Below, in pieces: positions 1 to 4,825 of a stretch of 6,115 nt of DNA (position 1 is the stretch's first letter; every line of letters starts with the position of its first letter). Source of the DNA: Clostridium sp. CAG:967 (GTDB lineage Bacteria > Cyanobacteriota > Vampirovibrionia > Gastranaerophilales > Gastranaerophilaceae). The stretch is taken from positions 101,621-107,735 of the forward strand of contig HF991483.1 of the NCBI GenBank assembly GCA_000433095.1. Reading direction: 5' to 3'. The position numbers and the translations under genes were made by a program. The notes below the pieces were generated by a model that saw only the letters and a list, made by a program, of their open reading frames with translations, made no database searches and was not told the origin of the DNA.

Positions 1-599
1 TTCCTGCTGAAATAACTTCATTAGCAGGCACAAAAATGAAAATGCCAACAATAATAAAAGAATTGGCTGAGAGCATTTCAACTGGAAGTATAGTTGATGC
101 TTCCTCAAAAAGTTACGGTTTTGTGATGTCCAACGGTTATTCCGTAAATTTATTTTACAACCCGAATTGTCTGAGTGACAATAAAGATACAGGCTACAAT
201 TTTGCTCAAGACAGAGTATGTGTAAATGCTATATATGATATGAACGGTCTTCGAAAACCGAACACTGTCGGTAAAGACATCGGTTTTGTAACAATTTTAT
301 ATCCGGATGAGAGTTCTATTGCCGTAGCCCCTGATGTTGTAAAGCAAGATGCAGCACCTGCAAAATTTGACAACGCAGCTGCAAGCTGTACAACCCAAAA
401 CAAGGAATACACACTTCCTAATCGTGACGAGCTCTTAGCTATGTATTATAACGGTTATCTCTTGCTAATTACGGTATACTACTATTGGTCTGCCACTGAG
501 GCTTCCGCAGAGTATGGTTGGGCACAAGATTTCGGCACTGGCGCCCGCTTTGGAACCGATAAGCGCACTGTGCTCGAGGTCCGCTGTGTCAGGAGGTAA
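1..599 (+). CDS. Prepilin-like protein with C-terminal DUF1566/Lcl-type domain (5'-partial)
   Basis: The reading frame is open from the first complete codon (position 3) through the ATG at 36, with no Shine-Dalgarno sequence before that ATG. The true start is therefore outside the window and only the last 198 residues are visible. Numbering from the ATG at 36, residues 67-81 (YDMNGLRKPNTVGKD) match a motif in the complete prepilin at 4826-5488 (VDINGLKRPNKYGKD), so a prepilin N-terminus probably lies upstream. Residues ~111-187 look like a DUF1566/Lcl C-terminal domain: FDNAAASC, then LPNRDEL, YYWSATE, GWAQDFGTG and a terminal EVRCVRR. Such domains have a C-type-lectin-like fold and often bind ligands, so a surface or pilus-tip adhesin is a reasonable inference. 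The last 120 bases are 57.5% GC, far above the rest of the gene. No plus-strand terminator is apparent after the TAA. Confidence 0.75.
   Translation, partial: PAEITSLAGTKMKMPTIIKELAESISTGSIVDASSKSYGFVMSNGYSVNLFYNPNCLSDNKDTGYNFAQDRVCVNAIYDMNGLRKPNTVGKDIGFVTILYPDESSIAVAPDVVKQDAAPAKFDNAAASCTTQNKEYTLPNRDELLAMYYNGYLLLITVYYYWSATEASAEYGWAQDFGTGARFGTDKRTVLEVRCVRR
477..599 (+). other. Candidate DGR variable region in the DUF1566 domain
   Basis: Seen directly: bases 481-600 hold 69 G+C of 120 and only 23 A, whereas the surrounding DNA is roughly 35-40% GC and A-rich. CGC arginine codons occur three times here. The segment encodes the end of a DUF1566 domain, from YYWSATE to RCVRR. Known: DGRs diversify the C-terminal end of C-type-lectin-like proteins, including DUF1566/FGE types, by copying a template and mutating its adenines. 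Variable regions are often GC-rich, A-depleted and followed by a short hairpin. A hairpin is present at 631-645. Inferred only: no template repeat or reverse transcriptase lies in this window, and a recently acquired domain would also explain the composition. Confidence 0.35.
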
Positions 600-630
600 G
601 ATAAGGATCTCTTTATCCAGTGTGGGAAAG

Positions 631-645
631 GCAGGCTTTGCCTGC
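631..645. repeat. Short GC-rich hairpin downstream of the pilin gene
   Basis: GCAGGC, loop TTT, GCCTGC: a perfect 6-bp stem 31 bases after the stop codon. On the plus strand it is followed by eight A residues, not T, so it is not a plus-strand terminator. On the minus strand it lies downstream of the T-run of the 646-680 terminator. Its place just after the candidate variable region resembles the hairpins that assist DGR retrohoming, but the stem is short and the loop is three rather than four bases. Confidence 0.5.
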
Positions 646-680
646 AAAAAAAATGACGGCCTATATTTCTGATACCGTCA
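646..680 (-). terminator. Intrinsic terminator of the murT-pdxJ operon
   Basis: Read on the minus strand: TGACGG (680-675), a 15-nt loop, CCGTCA (659-654), then eight uninterrupted T (653-646). The 6-bp stem is modest, but the immediate T-run is typical of Rho-independent termination. It lies 186 bp past the stop codon of the 104-aa gene, and no other minus-strand terminator is apparent before it, so it most likely ends the three-gene minus operon. Confidence 0.6.
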
Positions 681-762
681 AGCTTATGAATTATATATGT
701 ATTGTTGCGATAGTTTCTGTATTGGTCACTCAAGCTCTCTCTTATATTATATATATGCCCAA

Positions 763-820
763 TAACTAATTCTATTTAACTATATGTAAAGAAATATTTC
801 TAATTCTTTAGAATTAGTTA
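763..820. repeat. Nested inverted repeats with competing hairpins
   Basis: TAACTAATTCT (763-773) is perfectly inverted as AGAATTAGTTA (810-820), giving 11 bp around a 36-base gap. The core CTAATTCT also recurs at 800-807, directly before its own inverse AGAATTAG (810-817), separated by two bases. The right arm can thus pair with either of two left arms. The block lies inside the 3' untranslated region of the minus-strand operon. Function is unknown; protein binding, RNA structure or simple AT-rich chance are all possible. Confidence 0.55.
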
Positions 821-865
821 GCGATTGTTCTAATACTTAAGATGTAATCAAATGTAATGTCAACA

Positions 866-1180
866 CTAGTTATTCTTGCGAGCTTCTTCTTCTCTTACAA
901 ATTCTACTAAACCTTCTAAATGCTTATCTTCCATTGCATTAATCAGGTCAGTTATGCTGTTGATTTTCTTTAATGCAAATCCTGTTTCTGCAAGCAGTAC
1001 ACAGTCATTACATAATCTGTAACCTTCATATTCTATTGAGCCTGCAAGGCATTTATTTTCTCCGCAGCAGTCACAATCAAAGAATTCATCAACGATATCT
1101 GGATTATCTTCTATGTCGTCAATTCTCATTTGTTCAACTACCTGCGCCATTTCTTCGGCTATTTCTTTTTCTGTTTTCAT
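866..1180 (-). CDS. Small cysteine-rich protein, probable zinc-binding, unknown function
   Basis: A 104-aa soluble, acidic protein that I do not recognise. Residues 1-34 are helical and acidic. Residues 36-60 carry six cysteines (C36, C38, C39, C44, C57, C60) arranged as CxCC, then CxxC, which suggests a zinc ribbon or treble-clef knuckle. The C-terminal ~40 residues look helical and highly charged, ending EEEARKNN. The ATG overlaps the pdxJ stop codon by one base (TAATG), which points to translational coupling. An AAGGA at 1193-1197 lies 12 bases upstream, inside the pdxJ end. It is the last gene of the murT-pdxJ operon. There is no signal peptide or membrane segment, so it is probably cytoplasmic. 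A role in regulation or as a protein adaptor is possible, but nothing in the sequence decides it. Confidence 0.8.
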   Translation of the reverse strand: MKTEKEIAEEMAQVVEQMRIDDIEDNPDIVDEFFDCDCCGENKCLAGSIEYEGYRLCNDCVLLAETGFALKKINSITDLINAMEDKHLEGLVEFVREEEARKNN

Positions 1181-1890
1181 TATTTTATTAAATCCTTCAT
1201 TTTGCTTACGGCTTCGGCAAGCCCTGTAAATACTGCACGAGAAATTATACTGTGACCTATATTTAATTCATATAGCCCGTCTATCTCATGCATTCTGTGA
1301 ACGTTTTCATAGTTTAGTCCGTGACCTGCGTTTACTTTTAAACCTAAGCTTTGTGCTAATTCTGCCGATTTTTTAAGTTTTTGAAATTCTTCTTCTTCCT
1401 CAGGATAGCCGTATGTTTCAGCGTAAGTACCTGTGTGCATTTCTATGAACTGTGCGCCTGTTTTGGCAGAAGCTTTTACCTGTTCTTCATCTGGATCAAT
1501 AAACAAACTTACAATTATACCGGCATCAAGGAGTGGTTTAATAAATTCCGTAACTTTTTCAAGCTGTCCTGCAACATCAAGACCTCCTTCGGTTGTAACT
1601 TCCTGACGCTTTTCTGGAACAAGACAGATAGAATGCGGTTTGATTTCAAGGGCTATTTGCTGAATATCTTCAGCCATTGCCATTTCGAGGTTTAATTTTG
1701 TTTTAAGAGTGTTTATAAGTGTATAAACATCTTCATCCTTAATATGTCTTCTGTCTTCACGTAAGTGGGTTGTAATTGAAGCTGCGCCGTTTTCTTCTGC
1801 AATTTCAGCTCCTTTAATAACGCTTGGTTCAATACCTCCTCTTGCGTTTCTTAAAGTTGCTATGTGGTCTATATTTACGCCTAATAACAT
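1180..1890 (-). CDS. pdxJ: Pyridoxine 5'-phosphate synthase
   Basis: PdxJ condenses 1-deoxy-D-xylulose 5-phosphate with 3-amino-2-oxopropyl phosphate to give pyridoxine 5'-phosphate, the last ring-forming step of the DXP-dependent vitamin B6 pathway in the cytosol. At 236 aa it has the usual family length (~240) and is a TIM barrel. Family segments are visible in order: LGVNIDHIATLRNARGG (3-19), ITTHLREDRRHI with conserved His42 and Arg44 (39-50), NLEMA with Glu69 (67-71), CLVPEKRQEVTTEGGLD (89-105), SLFIDPD (128-134), FIEMHTGTYA (148-157), VNAGHGLNY (186-194) and ELNIGHSIISRAV (208-220). Nothing essential looks missing. An AGAGGT Shine-Dalgarno sequence sits just before the ATG. The gene starts 13 bp after the MurT stop and overlaps the next gene by one base, so all three are probably cotranscribed. 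Confidence 0.97.
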   Translation of the reverse strand: MLLGVNIDHIATLRNARGGIEPSVIKGAEIAEENGAASITTHLREDRRHIKDEDVYTLINTLKTKLNLEMAMAEDIQQIALEIKPHSICLVPEKRQEVTTEGGLDVAGQLEKVTEFIKPLLDAGIIVSLFIDPDEEQVKASAKTGAQFIEMHTGTYAETYGYPEEEEEFQKLKKSAELAQSLGLKVNAGHGLNYENVHRMHEIDGLYELNIGHSIISRAVFTGLAEAVSKMKDLIK

Positions 1891-1903
1891 ATTTACCTCT
1901 TTT

Positions 1904-3238
1904 CTATTTTTTTAATGCCTGCTCCCGTGTAATTTTCAAAAGAGCCGTATAAGACGGCAGGATTGTTGTTTTGCCGTTTGAACTTGCAATATCAATTGCT
2001 TTTTTTATATTTGGTTCTACAATAATTTTGTCTTGCGGTATTCCTGCATATTTAAGACGTGTAGCCATATCATTGGCACGTATGCCTGTAGTTATTACAA
2101 GTTTTTGTGCATCTTTAAGCTGTTCAAAATCGCTGTCCCACAGCCAGGAGATATCACGACCGTCTGCATAATTATCATTGATTGCAATTACAATATTTGA
2201 TTTTAAGTCAACTGTTTTTAAAACTTCGCTTGCTCCTGTCGGGTTTTTAATAAGCTGAATTACAGCAGGGTTCCCGTTAATAATGCGTTTTTCCGTTCTT
2301 CCGAATATTGCTTTGTAATTATCAAGTGCTTTTTGTATTTCTTGTTGGTTTAGACCTGTTTCGAAGGCGAATGCTATTGCAGCCAAAGCATTATAAGCAT
2401 TGTATAATCCTGCAAGGTTCACTTTGAATTCATAAGCATCCCCTCGATTTTTTACGGTAATTATTGAGTAATCGTTATATACTTTAACATCTGCCGGATA
2501 ATCGCATTCATGGCGTTTGTAGCCGCATTTGGAACAAAAATAATGTCCCTGTTGTGCAAAAAATTGTTTTGAATATTCCAGCGGATTACCGCATAAACAG
2601 TTGAATACTTCTGACGGTGCATTTGATTTGTGTTCATAATTGCAGTCGTATTCTACGTTTTCAAAACCGTAATAAACCGCATATTTTGTCCTGTCAAAAG
2701 TTGCAACAATCGGATCATCCGCATTTAGTATAAGTTTTAAATCAGGATTTTTATCTATTGCATTTTTAATAAATCCGGCTGTAGTATTCAGCTCGCCGTA
2801 TCTGTCGAGCTGATCTCTGAAAAGGTTGGTTACAACAAGATAGTCTGATTTCATAAAATCATACAATTTGGTCAGGTAAGCTTCATCAGATTCAATAACA
2901 GCATAATCATATCTTTTAAAAGGTTCTACTGACAATGCAAATACGTTTGCAACACCTGTAAGCATATTTGCACCTTTAAGATTGTGGATTACTTTTTGGT
3001 TTGCAGTTTCAAGTATATGGGCAATAAGTCCTGAAGTTGTTGATTTGCCGTTTGTGCCCGTAACGGTTATTGTTTTCTTTTTTATATATTTAGAACAGTG
3101 TGCCAGAAAATCAGGGCAGATTTTTAAGGTAAGCATACCTACAAATGAAGTTCCTGATGACTTATTTAAAAGTCGTATCCCCATATATGCACACCTTGCG
3201 ATGATTAAAGCCAGGTAAAATTCTATAAGTTTTATCAT
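1904..3238 (-). CDS. murT: MurT-type Mur ligase (lipid II isoglutaminyl synthase, ligase subunit)
   Basis: MurT works with the glutaminase GatD to amidate the D-glutamate of lipid II to D-isoglutamine, at the inner face of the membrane. At 444 aa it has the usual length. In order: a hydrophobic N-terminal stretch (~4-24), the ATP-binding P-loop TVTGTNGKSTT (58-68), ESDEA (116-120), TNLFRDQLDRYGEL (137-150), a Cys4 zinc ribbon with C214, C216, C235 and C238 (further Cys at 199 and 245) that is typical of MurT and absent from MurC-F, and a C-terminal DUF1727 domain with NPTG (332-335) and NDNYADGRD (354-362). The Asp-rich last segment probably holds the aspartate that MurT lends to the GatD active site. 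AAGGA lies a few bases before the ATG. No gatD lies on either side here. The next gene, pdxJ, starts 13 bp downstream. Confidence 0.9.
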   Translation of the reverse strand: MIKLIEFYLALIIARCAYMGIRLLNKSSGTSFVGMLTLKICPDFLAHCSKYIKKKTITVTGTNGKSTTSGLIAHILETANQKVIHNLKGANMLTGVANVFALSVEPFKRYDYAVIESDEAYLTKLYDFMKSDYLVVTNLFRDQLDRYGELNTTAGFIKNAIDKNPDLKLILNADDPIVATFDRTKYAVYYGFENVEYDCNYEHKSNAPSEVFNCLCGNPLEYSKQFFAQQGHYFCSKCGYKRHECDYPADVKVYNDYSIITVKNRGDAYEFKVNLAGLYNAYNALAAIAFAFETGLNQQEIQKALDNYKAIFGRTEKRIINGNPAVIQLIKNPTGASEVLKTVDLKSNIVIAINDNYADGRDISWLWDSDFEQLKDAQKLVITTGIRANDMATRLKYAGIPQDKIIVEPNIKKAIDIASSNGKTTILPSYTALLKITREQALKK

Positions 3239-3320
3239 AAATAGTCCTTTAGACGTATTCTATTTTCTTTGATATTATTCTATCCTTAATTAATATAATA
3301 CAAAAGTAAGAATAATAAAA
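3239..3320. promoter_or_regulatory. Divergent promoter region, murT operon / membrane protein
   Basis: An 82-bp AT-rich gap between divergent starts must hold both promoters. Plus strand: TTGATA (3269-3274), with a -10 either as TATAAT (3294-3299, long 19-base spacer) or TAATAT (3291-3296, 16-base spacer). Minus strand: two TAGAAT -10-like hexamers (3282-3277 and 3262-3257), each five of six to consensus, but neither has a good -35. The minus Shine-Dalgarno AAGGA lies at about 3245-3249. Confidence 0.45.
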
Positions 3321-3680
3321 ATGTATTTATTTATCGCAATAATTTTTATAGCTGAGCTGATTATTGCTTTTACACTGATATCTTTCACGGTAAAAGCAGA
3401 CAGAAAGGTGTGTGCTTTAAATAAGCGTGTTGTGGAATGTAAGCCGGTAATTCACAAATGTCTTATTTCGGTAAAAGATACGGTTAAAAATCTTCAAAAA
3501 ACATTTGACAATTGTATTTGCATTGTAAGGCGTAAACGTCAGCAGTTTACAATGAAAATCATTATTGCTGCGGTTATGTATATATCCCTGTTTTTATTTA
3601 AGGGGAAATATAAAAAGGCAGGAACATTTTTCCGGCTTGCGGTCTTAATCAAAGACTACTGGGACAGTTTGCCTGTCTGA
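3321..3680 (+). CDS. Small membrane protein of unknown function
   Basis: A 119-aa basic protein that I do not recognise. It begins with a strong transmembrane helix (~2-24), followed by a charged, probably helical section (25-75) with cysteines at 31, 40, 47, 65 and 67. A second hydrophobic segment (~79-94) is followed by a lysine-rich stretch and an amphipathic tail ending WDSLPV. The layout of one N-terminal helix followed by a LNKRVVECKP...VKDTVKNLQKTFD helix resembles the DUF948 protein encoded downstream, but sequence identity is not evident. The ribosome-binding site is weak (GTAAG ~12 bases before the ATG), so translation may be low. It lies 55 bp before the first YtxH gene in the same direction, which has its own promoter, so its membership of that envelope cluster is suggested by position only. 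Confidence 0.75.
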   Translation: MYLFIAIIFIAELIIAFTLISFTVKADRKVCALNKRVVECKPVIHKCLISVKDTVKNLQKTFDNCICIVRRKRQQFTMKIIIAAVMYISLFLFKGKYKKAGTFFRLAVLIKDYWDSLPV

Positions 3681-3681
3681 C

Positions 3682-3710
3682 TTGTAAACTGTAAAAAAAT
3701 ATGTTATAAT
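3682..3710 (+). promoter_or_regulatory. Extended -10 promoter of the ytxH/DUF948 cluster
   Basis: TTGTAA (3682-3687, four of six to the -35 consensus), a 17-base spacer, then a perfect TATAAT (3705-3710) preceded by TG at 3702-3703. Transcription would start near 3717, giving a ~19-nt leader that includes the GAGG Shine-Dalgarno sequence (3725-3728). This is the best sigma-70-type promoter in the window and implies that the cluster can be expressed apart from the gene at 3321. Confidence 0.7.
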
Positions 3711-3735
3711 CAAATTCGAAAGACGAGGTTATGTT

Positions 3736-4053
3736 ATGAGTAAAAATAAATCTTTTATGTTTGGTATGGGCTTGCTTGCAGGTGTTGTAGGCGGCATTGT
3801 AGCAGGCGTTTTACTGGCTCCGCAATCGGGTGAAGAATCAAGACGTGAACTTAAAGAAGCAGCTTGCGAATTATATGAAAAAAATTCACCTGCAATTAAA
3901 GAAGCTAAAAAACAGGCGCTTGAAAATATTGACTTGATGAAATATAAACTTGAAAGACAGTTGAGAAAATTCAACAATATGATTAAATCTAAAAAGCTTT
4001 TGAAAGCTAAAGAACTTGAAGAAATGGATGACGAATACAATCCTAACCTTTAG
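3736..4053 (+). CDS. YtxH-domain envelope protein (first copy)
   Basis: A 105-aa member of the YtxH family (often labelled gas-vesicle-like or general stress protein). The signature is a glycine-rich N-terminal membrane helix (~8-28, with GMGLLAGVVGGIVAG) running straight into LLAPQSGEESRREL (26-39), then a long charged helix and an acidic tail ending DDEYNPNL. The family is membrane-anchored with a cytoplasmic coiled coil; in Bacillus subtilis ytxH sits beside ytxG in a stress-induced operon, but the molecular role is unknown. The start at 3736 is supported by GAGG seven bases upstream; an ATG at 3731 is in another frame. It is followed after 37 bp by a DUF948 gene and then by a second YtxH gene. 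Compared with that copy, its C-terminal half is more basic in the middle and less regular, so the two are not a recent duplication. Confidence 0.88.
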   Translation: MSKNKSFMFGMGLLAGVVGGIVAGVLLAPQSGEESRRELKEAACELYEKNSPAIKEAKKQALENIDLMKYKLERQLRKFNNMIKSKKLLKAKELEEMDDEYNPNL

Positions 4054-4090
4054 GAGATGTATTTTTCACGTAATGTAAGGAAATAAAAAA

Positions 4091-4453
4091 ATGGAAATGT
4101 CACAATTAGCTTTAAATCAAGGTTTAACTTTCTTAGCGTGGTCTACAGGTATTGTTGTCCTTGTGGTTGCAGGATTTTTGGTAAAATTGTTAATTGATTT
4201 ATCAACTCTTGCAAAGAATGTAAATGAAACATCAATTCTGTTAAATACAGAACTTAAACCTACTCTTAAAGAACTAAATGAAACACTGGCTTCAATTAAT
4301 GCTATTGTTAAAAGTACCGATCAAGGTGTGGATAACTTTAAAAGCGCAGTTGAAAAAACTTTTGGCAGAACAAAACTTATATCAGAATCTATTATCGGTG
4401 GAATAATTAAAGGATTCTCAACAGTATATGGTATGTTTTCCAAAAAAAGATAG
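4091..4453 (+). CDS. DUF948 (YtxG-like) membrane protein
   Basis: A 120-aa protein fitting DUF948: an N-terminal transmembrane helix (~13-36) followed by a long amphipathic helix with heptad-like spacing and many Asn/Thr/Glu residues (LNTELKPTLKELNETLASIN, 51-70, then IVKSTDQGVDNFKSAVEKT), and a short hydrophobic/glycine C-terminal stretch (SIIGGIIKGFSTVYGMF). Bacillus YtxG has the same domain and is encoded next to YtxH, and the same pairing is seen here. The function of the family is unknown; the structure suggests a membrane-tethered coiled coil that might interact with the neighbouring YtxH proteins. AAGGA at ~4078-4082 gives a good ribosome-binding distance to the ATG at 4091; a second ATG at 4097 is possible. 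It lies 37 bp after the first YtxH gene and 72 bp before the second. Confidence 0.87.
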   Translation: MEMSQLALNQGLTFLAWSTGIVVLVVAGFLVKLLIDLSTLAKNVNETSILLNTELKPTLKELNETLASINAIVKSTDQGVDNFKSAVEKTFGRTKLISESIIGGIIKGFSTVYGMFSKKR

Positions 4454-4454
4454 C

Positions 4455-4487
4455 CGTTTTTGGTAATTAATAGTCAGTCCGAAAACG
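4455..4487 (+). promoter_or_regulatory. Hairpin and weak promoter-like signals before the second ytxH
   Basis: CGTTTTTGG (4455-4463) pairs with CCGAAAACG (4479-4487) over nine positions with one T-G pair, around a 15-base loop. No T-run follows, so it is not a simple terminator. A weak promoter-like pair overlaps it: TTAATA (4467-4472), 16 bases, TAAAAT (4489-4494). It could separate expression of the second YtxH gene from the genes before it or shield the upstream mRNA end. Confidence 0.35.
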
Positions 4488-4525
4488 TTAAAATGTAAAC
4501 GAAAAACAGTAAAGGAGTAATTTTT

Positions 4526-4798
4526 ATGTCAGCAACTAAATTTTTAGCAGGTTTTATAGTAGGCGGTGCAATCGGAGCTATCGCAGGTGTTCTTCTTGCT
4601 CCAAAATCAGGAGAAGAAACACGTGCAATGATTGCAGATACTGCAAAAGATACTTTGAAACGTGCAGATGAAACAGTAAAAGAAATTCAATCTAAAGCAG
4701 ATGATGTTGTTTCTGATATGCAAAGAAAAGGTGATGAAATTAAAGAAAAACTTCAAAACCTTATTAATCAGCAGAAAGAAACTAAACAAGAAGCTTAA
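4526..4798 (+). CDS. YtxH-domain envelope protein (second copy)
   Basis: A 90-aa YtxH-family protein. Glycine/alanine-rich membrane helix at ~5-25 (FLAGFIVGGAIGAIAGVL), then LLAPKSGEETRAMI (23-36), which matches the family signature more closely than the first copy does. Residues 38-85 form a highly charged, lysine/aspartate-rich helix with regular spacing (VKEIQSKADDVVSDMQRK), very likely a coiled coil, ending in a QKETKQEA tail. It is probably a membrane-anchored stress or envelope protein acting with the DUF948 product encoded just upstream. The Shine-Dalgarno sequence AAAGGAG (4511-4517) is the strongest in the cluster. A bidirectional terminator begins two bases after its stop codon, so it is the last gene of the group. 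Confidence 0.9.
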   Translation: MSATKFLAGFIVGGAIGAIAGVLLAPKSGEETRAMIADTAKDTLKRADETVKEIQSKADDVVSDMQRKGDEIKEKLQNLINQQKETKQEA

Positions 4799-4800
4799 CA

Positions 4801-4824
4801 AAAAAGGGCGAAAGCCCTTTTTTT
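4801..4824. terminator. Strong bidirectional intrinsic terminator
   Basis: AAAAAGGGC (4801-4809), a GAAA tetraloop (4810-4813), GCCCTTTTT (4814-4822), with the T-run continuing to 4824. The A-run on the left becomes a T-run on the minus strand, so it works in both directions. It sits between the stop of the second YtxH gene (4798) and the stop of the convergent prepilin gene (4826), and serves both. Confidence 0.92.
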
Positions 4825-4825
4825 A

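Larger units (their letters stand above)
600..865. other. Gene-poor intergenic stretch between pilin and pdxJ operon
   Basis: 266 bp between two convergent genes, with no convincing coding region. From left to right it holds a short GC-rich hairpin (631-645), a minus-strand intrinsic terminator (646-680), an AT-rich section containing an unsupported 27-codon hydrophobic reading frame (686-769), and nested inverted repeats (763-820). The minus-strand terminator implies that about 185 nt of 3' untranslated RNA follow the stop codon at 866. Confidence 0.6.

Noticed and set aside
591..596. Perfect AGGAGG Shine-Dalgarno sequence
   Set aside because: It is the two terminal arginine codons of the pilin gene, and no start codon follows at a usable distance.
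36..599. Complete 187-aa protein starting at the ATG at 36
   Set aside because: The frame is open to the left edge and no Shine-Dalgarno sequence precedes the ATG; prepilin homology implies a missing N-terminus.
482..733. Minus-strand reading frames opposite the pilin end (including 465-647 and 206-412)
   Set aside because: No ribosome-binding site or recognisable domain; they mirror the coding strand, and the minus terminator at 646-680 lies inside one of them.
722..750. Plus-strand promoter TTGGTC - 17 bases - TATTAT
   Set aside because: The -35 matches only three of six positions in AT-rich DNA, and no supported gene follows on that strand.
973..1191. Plus-strand frame opposite the cysteine-rich gene
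   Set aside because: Antisense to a well-supported gene with operon coupling; low-complexity Leu/Phe/Ser composition typical of a shadow frame. The same applies to 1381-1695, 1971-2171, 2982-3218, 3729-4040, 4607-4801 and 5529-5726.
3663..3677. Hairpin GACAG / CTGTC at the end of the 119-aa gene as a terminator
   Set aside because: Only five base pairs and no T-run; a strong promoter follows instead.
3736..4798. Gas vesicle gene cluster
   Set aside because: YtxH proteins are often labelled gas-vesicle-like, but no GvpA or other structural gas vesicle gene is present.
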